Source of the DNA: an uncultured Lachnospiraceae bacterium
GTDB taxonomy: Bacteria > Bacillota > Clostridia > Lachnospirales > Lachnospiraceae
NCBI GenBank assembly: GCA_910585465.1
Contig: CAJUEW010000016.1
Coordinates: 1 to 64,000, forward strand
Length of the DNA stretch: 64,000 bases
Direction: 5' to 3'
Every line of letters starts with the position of its first letter. The first letter of the stretch is position 1. Positions 52,197 through 60,412 of the stretch are shown in pieces. The notes beneath the pieces were generated by a model. It was not told the DNA's origin. It worked only from the letters and a program-made list of their open reading frames with translations, and did not search any database. A program made the translations under genes and the position numbers.

Positions 52197-53388
52197 GAAA
52201 AAATTATTTCTGACAGCCGCCGCAGGAGGAATTTTAAGTATTGTCTGTCTGGTGAGCAGTCTGGACAGCTTTCGGCCGATTCAGGTATTAAACCGGCCGG
52301 AGAGCGGCGCCGGAGATCGGGAACAGAAGCTTCAGGTAGAGCTGGAAGGAAGAAAATATCCGTTTAGCTTTTCTCTTCTGGAAATGCCTATGGATGAGAG
52401 GGAGATACAAAAGCGTCTGGCAGAGACAGTCCGGTTTCTGGAGGAAACCTTTCTGAAAGATAATACAGATATACAGTATATTGTTTCGGATGTCTGTATG
52501 CCTTCAGTTTTTCCGGGCACACAGATCACGATACAGTGGTATCTGGATTCCTGGGATTATGTAAAACCGGATGGCGCTGTGGAGAATGCCTGCCTGGAAG
52601 AGCCGGTTCCGGTTTGGGTTCAGGCAGTGGTAGAGCTTCAGGGACAGACACAGATATGGGAGAAAGAGATAAGGGTCTGTCCTCCAACGCTCCCCGATAA
52701 AGCGCAAAAATTTCAGATGCTGGAATATAAGATAAATTCTGCCCAGGAGCAGTCTGAGATTCAAAAGATAGAACTGCCCCGGACAGTTTTCGGACAGTCT
52801 GTGACTTGGTATCCGGAGGCGGATCTGCGCTGGATATGGATGCTGATGCTGACAGCCTCGACAGTCTGCGCGGTCATAATCGGACACCATAAGGAAGAGG
52901 AACGCAGAAGGCAGCAGCGGGAGCAGAGTATGCAGATGGATTACCCTGAGATTGTGAGCCGGCTGAGTCTCTATATGGGGGCAGGTATCAGTACAAGAAA
53001 GGCATGGGAAAGAATTGTAGAAAGCTATGAAGAGAAAGGCACAGGAAACAGGAAACCGCGGGAGGCATATGAGGAGATGCGTACAGCATTATATGAGATG
53101 CGGAGCGGTGTGGCAGAAGGAATTGCTTATGAAAGATTCGGAGCAAGGTGCCGTCTGCTGCCCTATCTTAAGCTTGGAACCTTGCTGAGTCAGAATCTTC
53201 GGAAAGGAACCAGAAATCTTGCAGGGCTTCTTCAGGAGGAGTCCAGAGAGGCTTTGGAAAACCGCAAGGCTTTGGCAAAGAAAATGGGAGAGGAATGTGA
53301 AAGCAAGCTTCTTTTCCCGATGATAATGATGCTGCTTACAATACTGGTTATGGTTATGTATCCGGCAATTATTTCATTTCAGATGTAA
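52186..53388 (+). CDS. TadC-like platform protein with large extracytoplasmic domain
   Basis: 400 residues; TTG 52186 overlaps the tadB end by 11 bp. TM1 (about 7-26), then about 190 residues with beta-rich, export-like character, a second TM (WIWMLMLTASTVCAVIIG, about 210-228), a cytosolic T2SSF-like helical domain (EIVSRLSLYMGAGISTRKAWERI; RLLPYLKLGTLLSQNLRKGT), and a final TM. Proteobacterial TadC lacks the 190-residue domain. Platform role inferred from the C-terminal half and position. Confidence 0.75.
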   Translation: MKYKKKLFLTAAAGGILSIVCLVSSLDSFRPIQVLNRPESGAGDREQKLQVELEGRKYPFSFSLLEMPMDEREIQKRLAETVRFLEETFLKDNTDIQYIVSDVCMPSVFPGTQITIQWYLDSWDYVKPDGAVENACLEEPVPVWVQAVVELQGQTQIWEKEIRVCPPTLPDKAQKFQMLEYKINSAQEQSEIQKIELPRTVFGQSVTWYPEADLRWIWMLMLTASTVCAVIIGHHKEEERRRQQREQSMQMDYPEIVSRLSLYMGAGISTRKAWERIVESYEEKGTGNRKPREAYEEMRTALYEMRSGVAEGIAYERFGARCRLLPYLKLGTLLSQNLRKGTRNLAGLLQEESREALENRKALAKKMGEECESKLLFPMIMMLLTILVMVMYPAIISFQM

Positions 53389-53406
53389 ATAAGGAGAAAA
53401 AGGAAG

Positions 53407-53577
53407 ATGAAAAAGTTTTGGAGAAGGTTCTGGAGGGACGAAAGAGGAATGGGAGTCGTAGAGGTCATTCTGATTATTGTGGTGCTAATTGGGCTGGTCA
53501 TTATTTTTAAGACTCAGATTACGAATGTTGTCAATGCTATCTTTAAAAAAATCGTTTCTCAGAGCAGCAGTATTTAG
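53407..53577 (+). CDS. Flp-type pilin (type IVb), small major-pilin candidate
   Basis: 56 residues: a basic N-terminus (MKKFWRRFWRDERG), then MGVVEVILIIVVLIGLVIIF and a short polar tail. The type IVb prepilin signal is clear: cleavage after Gly14, Glu at +5 of the mature protein, and a hydrophobic helix. The peptidase gene lies at 55703. RBS AAGGAG. It starts 18 bp after the TadC-like gene; its 3' end overlaps the next frame. Too short for most automatic gene calling. Confidence 0.88.
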   Translation: MKKFWRRFWRDERGMGVVEVILIIVVLIGLVIIFKTQITNVVNAIFKKIVSQSSSI

Positions 53578-54973
53578 CCGCCAGTCCGGACAAATTACAG
53601 TATGGCTTTCTTTAAGCTTTCTTGTGTTTTTAAGTCTTTATCTGGTTTGCCTTGATTCTGTACAGAAGCAGAATCAGCGCCGGAAGGCGGAGCATTCCGT
53701 GGAGGCAGGCATGTTTTCTCTCTTTTCGGAGTTTGAGCCGCATCTGCTGGATGATTATAGTCTGCTTTATATAGACACCTCTTTTCAGAGCGGAAGGGAA
53801 CGTACAGATGAAATATGCGGTCATTTGTGGCATTTTATAGAGAACAATGCGGCTGCTCCGTCAGGCTCTGTCTCGCAGGGACTTTACCTTCAGGGGGTGA
53901 ATGTAAAAGATTTAGTTCGGGCAACAGACGGTCAGGGCTCGGTCTTTTACAGACAGGCAATCCGGATTATGAAGTCAAGGACAGGTGTCTCGCTGGCAGA
54001 GGATTGGAGCTTTCAGGAAAAATTCAGGGAAGAGGCGGAGGAGGGTACCCAATGTTTCCTGAAGGACTGTGAGACCTATGAGGGGAGTGTAAAGAACTAT
54101 GAAAATGAAGATGAGGAGGAGGCGCTGGACTCAAAAATCCGGCAATGGGACGGTCTTCGCAATAGCTTTACCCTTTCCGCAGTCCTTTCAGCTCCGGAGA
54201 AGCTCTCGGGACGGGCAATCAATCCGGAGGTAATTCCGTCCCAAAGAGAGTTATCGCAAGGTATGGGATGCAAAGATGGTTCCGAAGAGCGGATAGTACA
54301 AAAGCAGTGGTTTATCAGCTACCTGTGCAAATACTTTAAGCATGCCCAGGAGATGATGGAGAGCGGAAGAGAGAGTGGATATCTGGATTACCAAATGGAA
54401 TATATTATCGGCGGAAAATCTTCCGACAGAGAAAATCTGGAACTGGTCATTCAAAAGCTTCTGCTGATACGGGAGGGAATTAACTATGTTTTCTTAATAT
54501 CTCATCCGGAATTCAGCGGTGAGGCAGAGGCGCTGGCGGATATACTGGCAGGCTTTACCGGAAGTCCGGCTTTGGTAAAAGGGCTGAAGCATCTGATACT
54601 TCTGGGCTGGGCATGCGGGGAGAGTATGGTGGAGGTACGGCAGCTTCTGAGGGGCTATGAATTATCGGCAGTTAAGAAAGCAGAAGACTGGCAGGTATCA
54701 TTGCCGGGGCTTTTGGAGTTAATAGTAAATCCCGGAAAATATGACAAACAGCTTAAAAGACAGCAGGGAGTTAAGTATGAGTTTTTTCTAAGATTGTTAC
54801 TGTCAATAAAGCCTGCGAAGGTGCTTGCAATGAGGAGTCTGGATATTATAGAGGGAGAGCTTCGGCTTAAAGAAGGCTGCGAAAAAATTCATTTAGATCA
54901 CTGTGTTGAAAGCCTGACAGCTCAAGTGTGGATGGAAGGAATTTATCTGGAAAGAACCTATGGATATGATTAG
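53525..54973 (+). CDS. DUF5702-like Tad-locus protein
   Basis: 482 residues from ATG 53525 (ATG 53534 also possible); overlaps the pilin gene by 53 bp. After a basic N-terminus, GQITVWLSLSFLVFLSLYLVCLDS (about 23-46) is a prepilin-like membrane helix, followed by a large extracytoplasmic region with few cysteines and many charged helices. It matches the DUF5702 pattern found in clostridial Tad loci, where it probably plays a TadG-like part in pilus assembly at the surface. Exact role unknown. Confidence 0.75.
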   Translation: MLSMLSLKKSFLRAAVFSRQSGQITVWLSLSFLVFLSLYLVCLDSVQKQNQRRKAEHSVEAGMFSLFSEFEPHLLDDYSLLYIDTSFQSGRERTDEICGHLWHFIENNAAAPSGSVSQGLYLQGVNVKDLVRATDGQGSVFYRQAIRIMKSRTGVSLAEDWSFQEKFREEAEEGTQCFLKDCETYEGSVKNYENEDEEEALDSKIRQWDGLRNSFTLSAVLSAPEKLSGRAINPEVIPSQRELSQGMGCKDGSEERIVQKQWFISYLCKYFKHAQEMMESGRESGYLDYQMEYIIGGKSSDRENLELVIQKLLLIREGINYVFLISHPEFSGEAEALADILAGFTGSPALVKGLKHLILLGWACGESMVEVRQLLRGYELSAVKKAEDWQVSLPGLLELIVNPGKYDKQLKRQQGVKYEFFLRLLLSIKPAKVLAMRSLDIIEGELRLKEGCEKIHLDHCVESLTAQVWMEGIYLERTYGYD

Positions 54974-54980
54974 CAGGGAA

Positions 54981-55107
54981 GGGAGGTATACAGGGATGTT
55001 CTTTTGCCGTTGGAAAAAATGCAGACACTCTCTCCAGACACCCCACAATGGAAAGAAATTTCCTGACCGTATTCAGTTCGGCAGAAGGACATCCCTGTAT
55101 ACCTCCC
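54981..55107. repeat. 19-bp perfect inverted repeat flanking 89 bp at the TadE-like gene start
   Basis: 54981-54999 and 55089-55107 are exact reverse complements (GGGAGGTATACAGGGATGT and its complement). The left arm holds the RBS and ATG of the gene at 54996. The 89-bp interior stays in frame and free of stops in either orientation. It could be an RNA hairpin hiding the RBS or a small invertible segment. Confidence 0.85.
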
Positions 55108-55730
55108 AGCGGGGAAGTCTTACTCTTGAAGCGGCGCTGGCTCTTCCGTTCTTTCTGTGTGCCGTGGCAGCATTAATCTGTTTATTCTCTTTCTCATCAG
55201 TGTACGCAAAGGAAGAACGTTCGCTTATGGAAAAGGCTCAGATACTGGCTGCCGCCGGGCAGGGGGCACGGACCGAACCTTATATTCTGCTTTATAAAAG
55301 TGTGCCTGTGGCTCTTCCATTTCCGGAGCTTTTTCATAATAGAGACAGGCTTCTCTGCAAAGCGTTTGTCCGTTCCTGGATTGGTTATACAGGTGAAACA
55401 TTTACGTCCCATGCAGGGGAAGAGCTGGTATATGTAACTCCTCAGGGGACAGTATACCATAGGAATCAGGATTGTACCTATCTGAGACTGTCAGTCCGTA
55501 CGATTTCTTCCGCAGACCTGGATACGGCCAGAAATCTTTCCGGAGGAAAATACGCACCCTGTGAATATTGTATCAAAAGTCATACGGTTCCTTCGTCTGT
55601 TTATATAACGGATTATGGAACAAGCTATCATAGCTCCGGAAAGTGCCAGGGCCTGAAACGAACAATTATGGCGGTTCCTTTATCTAAAGTGGGAGGTTTA
55701 AGGTGCTGTTACCGGTGCGGCTCATTATGA
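54996..55730 (+). CDS. TadE-like pseudopilin with duplicated Cys/His C-terminal motif
   Basis: 244 residues from ATG 54996, whose GGGAGG RBS lies in the inverted repeat. An odd basic N-terminus of about 38 residues precedes RGSLTLEAALALPFFLCAVAALICLF, a TadE-type prepilin signal (Gly then Glu at +5) and helix. The extracytoplasmic part ends in two similar units: VYVTPQGTVYHRNQDCTYL...CEYC and VYITDYGTSYHSSGKCQGL...CYRC, each with His, Cys and CxxC able to bind a metal. Minor pilin or surface protein of the Tad machine; it overlaps the peptidase gene by 28 bp. Confidence 0.78.
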   Translation: MFFCRWKKCRHSLQTPHNGKKFPDRIQFGRRTSLYTSQRGSLTLEAALALPFFLCAVAALICLFSFSSVYAKEERSLMEKAQILAAAGQGARTEPYILLYKSVPVALPFPELFHNRDRLLCKAFVRSWIGYTGETFTSHAGEELVYVTPQGTVYHRNQDCTYLRLSVRTISSADLDTARNLSGGKYAPCEYCIKSHTVPSSVYITDYGTSYHSSGKCQGLKRTIMAVPLSKVGGLRCCYRCGSL

Positions 55731-56107
55731 ACCATTTTTGGATACTTTTACATCTGTTGTTTCTGTCTGCAGAGGATATCAGAGAAGGACAGCTGTCCAT
55801 GCCTGTTATTTTAGAACTGGGAATTGTGGGAATTGGGTATGCGGTTTGGACCAGACAGACTCCGGTGCTGATTCCGGGTTTATTTTTGCTAATATTTAGT
55901 TACTTCAGTAAAGAGCAGATTGGATATGGGGACGGATGGCTGATTTTGGTTCTTGGAATGTGGATGGAGCTTCACACGCTTTTAATGATGTTTTGGATAG
56001 GACTGATTTTAAGTGTACTATCCGCAGCCTGGCTTGAAAAAAAAGAACTGCCGTTTGTACCGTTTCTGACAGCCGCATATATAATAGGGGAGTGGATATG
56101 GATATGA
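55703..56107 (+). CDS. A24-family prepilin peptidase (TadV/CpaA-like), short
   Basis: 134 residues from GTG 55703 (GGGAGG 6 nt upstream; ATG 55727 possible). Four hydrophobic segments and the two aspartates of the A24 family: FLSAEDIREGQLS (about 20-32) and GYGDGWLILVLGMW (about 74-87, GxGD). It should cleave the Flp pilin and TadE-like proteins. The methyltransferase domain of PilD is absent, as is usual for Tad peptidases. Confidence 0.88.
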   Translation: MLLPVRLIMNHFWILLHLLFLSAEDIREGQLSMPVILELGIVGIGYAVWTRQTPVLIPGLFLLIFSYFSKEQIGYGDGWLILVLGMWMELHTLLMMFWIGLILSVLSAAWLEKKELPFVPFLTAAYIIGEWIWI

Positions 56108-56547
56108 AAAAAAGAGGAAGATTTGTATTGGAGGCAGCAGTACTGGTTCCGGGTATCTGCCTGCTGCTTGTCCAGCTTTGCCTTTTTACTTTGTATGCTC
56201 ATGATTATACGGTATGTGTACATACATCTTTGGAGGCAGGCGTCAAGGGAATATATCCTGAAGGCTTTAGCAATCGGAAGATAGAAGAACATATCAGGAA
56301 CGACCTGTGCCGGAAACTGAAGGAACGCCTTTTGTGGCTTCGGAATCCTGAGACAGAAGTTCGGGTAAATCCGATACAGGCAGAGATCATCGTGACGGGA
56401 ACAGGCGGTTTCTGGCCGGCAGAAAGGATAAAGGTGAGACAGAAAATATACAGGATACAAGCTAGTGAAAATGTTCGCAGAAGCAGATGGCTGAAAGAGT
56501 TGGAGGACAGAGATGGAAGTGCATTACAAAAGAGACCTGAACAGTAA
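56098..56547 (+). CDS. TadE-like pseudopilin
   Basis: 149 residues from ATG 56098 (GGGGAG upstream; ATG 56104 possible). KKRGRFVLEAAVLVPGICLLLVQLCLFTLYAHDY is a TadE-type prepilin signal (Gly then Glu at +5) and membrane helix, followed by about 110 extracytoplasmic residues. Likely a minor pilin. It overlaps the peptidase gene by 10 bp and the FHA gene by 35 bp. Confidence 0.82.
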   Translation: MDMKKRGRFVLEAAVLVPGICLLLVQLCLFTLYAHDYTVCVHTSLEAGVKGIYPEGFSNRKIEEHIRNDLCRKLKERLLWLRNPETEVRVNPIQAEIIVTGTGGFWPAERIKVRQKIYRIQASENVRRSRWLKELEDRDGSALQKRPEQ

Positions 56548-57571
56548 TTATATGATTCTGACAGATGAGGACAGTTCGGAGAATAATTATGAGGTACGAA
56601 TGATAACAGAAAATCGGATCTACGGTTTTCTGCCATGTGTGAGGCAGGAGCATGAGGGCCGTGTAAAGTATTATTATGAGATTACAGGATGGCAGAGCAT
56701 GGAACTTTTATATGGAAGAAGAAAACTGAACTGCGGGCAGCTTCAGAGTCTTTTAAGGGAGCTGGAGAAAATTCTGGAATCAGCGAAGGAGTATTTGCTG
56801 GCTCCTGCTCATCTTATACTAAAGCCGGAATATATGTATCTGAATGCAGGATCAGAGAAGCTTTATTTATGTTATTATCCGGGATATGAAAAGGAGATAA
56901 GAGAATCTTTTCTGGAGTGGGCAGAGTATCTGCTTGGGAAGCTAGATAAAAACGATACGGAGGGGATTGAGTTTGGATATGATTTGTATCAGTGTGCTTT
57001 GGAGCCCAATTTCAGCCTTTTGGAGGTTCTGCACAGACATGCGCGGACAGAACCGGACAGGACAGAGCCTGTTTCGCAGCCGGAAGTCACAGTACCTGTT
57101 CGGGAAGAGGTTTTAGAAAAGACAGGAACCTGGATGAATTTTTTTAAGAGAAAAACAAAAAAGCCTCAGATGGAGGATTATCTGGCAGAGGCGGACAAGA
57201 TGGGGAGCGGCTCAGTGCTTTTCTTAAAGGAGGAGGAAGCGGTAAAAGGGACGGAATGTCTTGGAGCTTCTAAAGGGGATGGACTTATACTGAAGAGCCG
57301 GAACCCGGAATATCCGGATTTCTGTATCAAAGAAGAAAGCTTTCTGATTGGAAAGCAGAAGGAACATGTGGATGGATGCATTCCGGCAGTGACAGTCAGC
57401 CGTATACATGCCCGTATTACCTGTACGGACTCTTTGTATTATATTGAAGATTTAAATTCTACTAACGGAACATGGGTGGATCAGATTCAGATTGACCCAT
57501 ATGAACTGCATTTGCTGGAAAATGGGATGCATATTGTTTTTGCGGGTGCGGAATATGTAGTAAAAATATAA
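56513..57571 (+). CDS. FHA-domain protein of the Tad locus (DUF6382-like N-terminus)
   Basis: 352 residues. An N-terminal domain of about 185 residues (MILTDEDSSENNYEVRMI; GWQSMELLYGRRKLNCGQLQSLLRELEKIL) like that found with FHA domains in clostridial Tad loci, a variable linker, and a C-terminal FHA domain (about 270-352) with FLIGKQ, TVSRIHARITC and DLNSTNGTWVD, the phosphothreonine-binding residues. It probably couples Tad assembly to Ser/Thr phosphorylation. Last gene of the locus. Confidence 0.85.
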   Translation: MEVHYKRDLNSNYMILTDEDSSENNYEVRMITENRIYGFLPCVRQEHEGRVKYYYEITGWQSMELLYGRRKLNCGQLQSLLRELEKILESAKEYLLAPAHLILKPEYMYLNAGSEKLYLCYYPGYEKEIRESFLEWAEYLLGKLDKNDTEGIEFGYDLYQCALEPNFSLLEVLHRHARTEPDRTEPVSQPEVTVPVREEVLEKTGTWMNFFKRKTKKPQMEDYLAEADKMGSGSVLFLKEEEAVKGTECLGASKGDGLILKSRNPEYPDFCIKEESFLIGKQKEHVDGCIPAVTVSRIHARITCTDSLYYIEDLNSTNGTWVDQIQIDPYELHLLENGMHIVFAGAEYVVKI

Positions 57572-57652
57572 TTTTCGGGAAAAACATTGCTGGTCATTAT
57601 ACAAATGATTTGGTACAATAATACGGAATCAAAAATGAGGAGCATAGATACT

Positions 57653-58426
57653 ATGATAATTGACAGCCATGCGCATTATGACGATCAGGCCTTTGATGAA
57701 GACAGAGAGGAGGTTCTGGTATCTCTTCAAAAACACAGAGTGGGAATTGTAATTAATGTGGGAGCCAGCCTGGAGAGCACAAAGAGAACGGTTGCCCTTA
57801 CACAGAGATATTCCTTTATCTATGGAGCGGCAGGTGTGCATCCGGATGAGGTTGGCGGGCTGAATGAGGAAAGCTTTGGCTGGCTTCGGGAACAGTGTCT
57901 TCAGAAGAAAATTGTGGCGGTTGGTGAAATAGGGCTGGATTATTATTGGAATAAAGAAAATTGCGCGATTCAGAAGAAATGGTTTGTCCGCCAGCTCAGG
58001 CTTGCGGGGGAGCTTCAGATGCCGGTCATTGTACACAGCCGGGAAGCTGCGGCAGATACGATGGAGATTTTGAAGCAGGAGTACAATCCGAATACTCCGG
58101 TGGTCATACATTGTTATTCATATTCCCCGGAGATGGCAGGAGAATATCTGAGGATGGGATTTTATCTTGGCATTGGAGGAGTTATAACCTTTAAAAATGC
58201 AAAAAAACTGAAGGAAACCGTACAGATGGCACCTGTTGAACGGCTTTTAATGGAAACAGACTGTCCGTATCTGGCTCCTGTTCCATACCGTGGAAAGCGT
58301 AATGATTCCCGGAATCTGTTATATGTTGCAGAGGCAATCGGAGAACTGAAGGGTATGACCGCAGAGGAAGTGATCCGTGTAACAGAACAAAACGCCAGAC
58401 GGTTTTACAGACTGGAGGAGACGTAG
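57653..58426 (+). CDS. TatD-family metal-dependent hydrolase
   Basis: 257 residues from ATG 57653 (GAGGAG upstream). TIM-barrel DNase/hydrolase: IIDSHAHYDDQAFDEDR (metal-binding HxH near residue 6), AAGVHPDEV, VGEIGLDYYW (Glu), IVHSREAA, HCYS, and LLMETDCPYLAP (Asp). TatD enzymes are 3'-5' exonucleases or DNA-repair hydrolases. It lies 3 bp before rsmA, a conserved Firmicute neighbourhood. Confidence 0.93.
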   Translation: MIIDSHAHYDDQAFDEDREEVLVSLQKHRVGIVINVGASLESTKRTVALTQRYSFIYGAAGVHPDEVGGLNEESFGWLREQCLQKKIVAVGEIGLDYYWNKENCAIQKKWFVRQLRLAGELQMPVIVHSREAAADTMEILKQEYNPNTPVVIHCYSYSPEMAGEYLRMGFYLGIGGVITFKNAKKLKETVQMAPVERLLMETDCPYLAPVPYRGKRNDSRNLLYVAEAIGELKGMTAEEVIRVTEQNARRFYRLEET

Positions 58427-58429
58427 AAA

Positions 58430-59329
58430 ATGAAAAATCCAACTCCGAATCTGGGTAATCCCCAAAGTACTGCTCAGATCCTGAATAAATATAAATTTAT
58501 GTTTCAGAAAAAGTTTGGTCAGAACTTCTTAATAGATACCCATGTACTGGAAAAAATTATTCGGGCTGCCGATATTACAAAAGATGATTTTGTAGTGGAG
58601 ATTGGGCCCGGAATCGGCACGATGACTCAATATCTGGCATTATCCGCCGCCGGCGTGGCGGCTATTGAGATTGACAAAGCTCTGATCCCCATTCTTCAGG
58701 ATACGTTAGGAGAATATGACAATGTAACAATTATCAATAATGATATTCTTAAGGTGGATTTAACAGAGCTTGCAGAAAGGATGAATGACGGGAAGCCGAT
58801 TAAGATTGTAGCCAATCTCCCTTATTATATAACAACACCGATTATCATGGGGATTTTTGAGCGCCATGTGCCGGTGAAAAGTATTACGGTTATGGTGCAG
58901 AAAGAAGTGGCAGACCGGATGCAGGTAGGACCTGGAACTAAGGACTATGGTGCTTTATCTCTTGCGGTACAGTATTATGCGGAACCATATATCGTGGCAA
59001 ATGTACCGCCCAACTGTTTTATGCCAAGGCCGAATGTGGGGTCTGCCGTGATCCGGTTGACAGCCCATAAAGAGCCTCCGGTGAAGGTTCAGGATGAAGC
59101 GCTGATGTTTGCTATTATCCGTGCTTCATTTAATCAGAGACGTAAAACTCTTCAGAACGGACTCAGTCATGTTCCGGAGCTTGGAATTTCTAAAGAACTG
59201 ACGGTAAGGATACTGGAAGAGCTTATGCTTCCTTCTTCTGTCAGAGGAGAGGCCATGAACCTTTCTCAGTTTGCGGAATTTACCAACAAAGTAATCGGTT
59301 ATAGGCATGAGCCCGGATTTCAGGTATAA
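58430..59329 (+). CDS. rsmA: 16S rRNA dimethyladenosine transferase RsmA (KsgA)
   Basis: 299 residues. KFGQNFLIDTHVLEKII (about 28-44), SAM motif VEIGPGIGTMTQYLA, EIDKALIPIL, and catalytic NLPYYITTPI (about 125-134). Dimethylates A1518 and A1519 of 16S rRNA in 30S maturation; loss gives kasugamycin resistance in other bacteria. RBS GGAG lies in the tatD end. Full length. Confidence 0.96.
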   Translation: MKNPTPNLGNPQSTAQILNKYKFMFQKKFGQNFLIDTHVLEKIIRAADITKDDFVVEIGPGIGTMTQYLALSAAGVAAIEIDKALIPILQDTLGEYDNVTIINNDILKVDLTELAERMNDGKPIKIVANLPYYITTPIIMGIFERHVPVKSITVMVQKEVADRMQVGPGTKDYGALSLAVQYYAEPYIVANVPPNCFMPRPNVGSAVIRLTAHKEPPVKVQDEALMFAIIRASFNQRRKTLQNGLSHVPELGISKELTVRILEELMLPSSVRGEAMNLSQFAEFTNKVIGYRHEPGFQV

Positions 59330-59416
59330 GAATGTGCAGGCCCACATAGAATGTACTACAGTCAGCGTGCCGACAGTGAAAGGGCCCGGACTGGCATGAC
59401 GGGAGGGTACAGTTTT

Positions 59417-59926
59417 ATGCAGGAGTACAGAAGGCAGATTGCATATCTTTATGCCTATGATCAAGGTATTAAGATGCGCAGTACAGGGTTTGTAAAGATG
59501 GACATGCGCGGCGAAAGCTGCAGACTTGGGATTCATCTAAAGAGCTATTGCTGCTCGGGAGAATCAGCCGGTAAAGCATACATTTACTTTTATCATCAAA
59601 ATCGGCCGGTTTGTATCTATCTGGGAGAGCTGGAGAACCGAAACGGAGCTTTGGAATGGCAGGGAACAGTGGATCCGGAGGATATTCTTGGTAAAGGGAT
59701 CCGCGCCGCTGATACCAAAGGCGTGTGGATTCGCCGTTCGGGAGAGCGGAATTATGTGGCGGAATGGGATGACTATCCTGTAGACATCAGCAGGTTTATA
59801 CTGTATCCCAAAGGAGGACAGAAGTGTATTCAATGTCCGCGGTTTGGAAATTGTGAGAGGAGCAATGAGAGTGCATTTGACAGAAGAGGAAAGATATATG
59901 AAAGAAGCCATCCGGCAGGCGCGTAA
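59417..59926 (+). CDS. Conserved hypothetical protein with C-terminal Cys motif
   Basis: 169 residues from ATG 59417 (GGAGGG about 11 nt upstream). Two-part protein: an N-terminal beta-rich domain (RRQIAYLYAYDQGIKMRSTGFVKMDMRG; AYIYFYHQNRPVCIYLGELENRNGALEWQGTV) and a tail with KCIQCPRFGNCERS, a CxxCxxxxxC set that may bind metal. I recognise no named family; the look is of a Lachnospiraceae-restricted protein. Its 3' end overlaps tadA by 62 bp, supporting a real, translated gene. Confidence 0.72.
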   Translation: MQEYRRQIAYLYAYDQGIKMRSTGFVKMDMRGESCRLGIHLKSYCCSGESAGKAYIYFYHQNRPVCIYLGELENRNGALEWQGTVDPEDILGKGIRAADTKGVWIRRSGERNYVAEWDDYPVDISRFILYPKGGQKCIQCPRFGNCERSNESAFDRRGKIYERSHPAGA

Positions 59927-60353
59927 AGCATGGAAGCTCCGGGAGGTTCCCATAGGCTGTGTGATTGTGAAGGATGGGAAGATCATAGCCCGGGGGTATA
60001 ACCGGCGGAATACGGACAAGAACACGCTTGCCCATGCGGAGCTTCTGGCTATCCGGAAGGCCAGCCGTGCACTGGGAGACTGGCGGCTGGAAGCATGCAC
60101 AATGTATATTACTTTGGAGCCGTGTCAGATGTGTGCAGGTGCAATCGTACAAGCCAGAATTTCCAGAGTGGTGATTGGGAGCCGCAATCCGAAAGCAGGA
60201 TGCGCAGGCTCTGTGCTGAATCTTCTGCAGGTGCCTCAGTTTAATCATCAGGTAGAACTGACAGAAGGTATACTGGAGGAAGAATGTTCATCTATGCTGA
60301 CAGATTTTTTTAAGGAACTCCGCAGCCAGAGAAAAAAACAGCTTTGTATTTGA
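59865..60353 (+). CDS. tadA: tRNA-specific adenosine deaminase TadA
   Basis: 162 residues from ATG 59865 (AGAGGAG close upstream; ATG 59898 is an alternative). Cytidine-deaminase fold: MKEAIRQARKAWKLREVPIGCVIVKDGKIIARGYNRRN, zinc/catalytic HAE in LAHAELLAI, and PCQMCAGAIVQARI with the two zinc cysteines. Makes inosine at wobble A34 of tRNA-Arg(ACG). Directly upstream of the SRP RNA, as in Bacillus. Confidence 0.94.
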   Translation: MRVHLTEEERYMKEAIRQARKAWKLREVPIGCVIVKDGKIIARGYNRRNTDKNTLAHAELLAIRKASRALGDWRLEACTMYITLEPCQMCAGAIVQARISRVVIGSRNPKAGCAGSVLNLLQVPQFNHQVELTEGILEEECSSMLTDFFKELRSQRKKQLCI

Positions 60354-60378
60354 CAAAACCACAAAAACAGGCTATACT
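60350..60378 (+). promoter_or_regulatory. Promoter of the SRP RNA gene
   Basis: Consensus TTGACA (60350-60355), 17-bp spacer, TATACT (60373-60378): the strongest promoter in the window, fitting for a stable RNA. Confidence 0.85.
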
Positions 60379-60412
60379 ATACAAACATTTTAAATTTCAT
60401 ATGTCATAAGAT

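Noticed and set aside
54981..55107. Insertion sequence or MITE
   Set aside because: No transposase, no flanking target duplication, and the interior is open coding sequence in phase with the gene.
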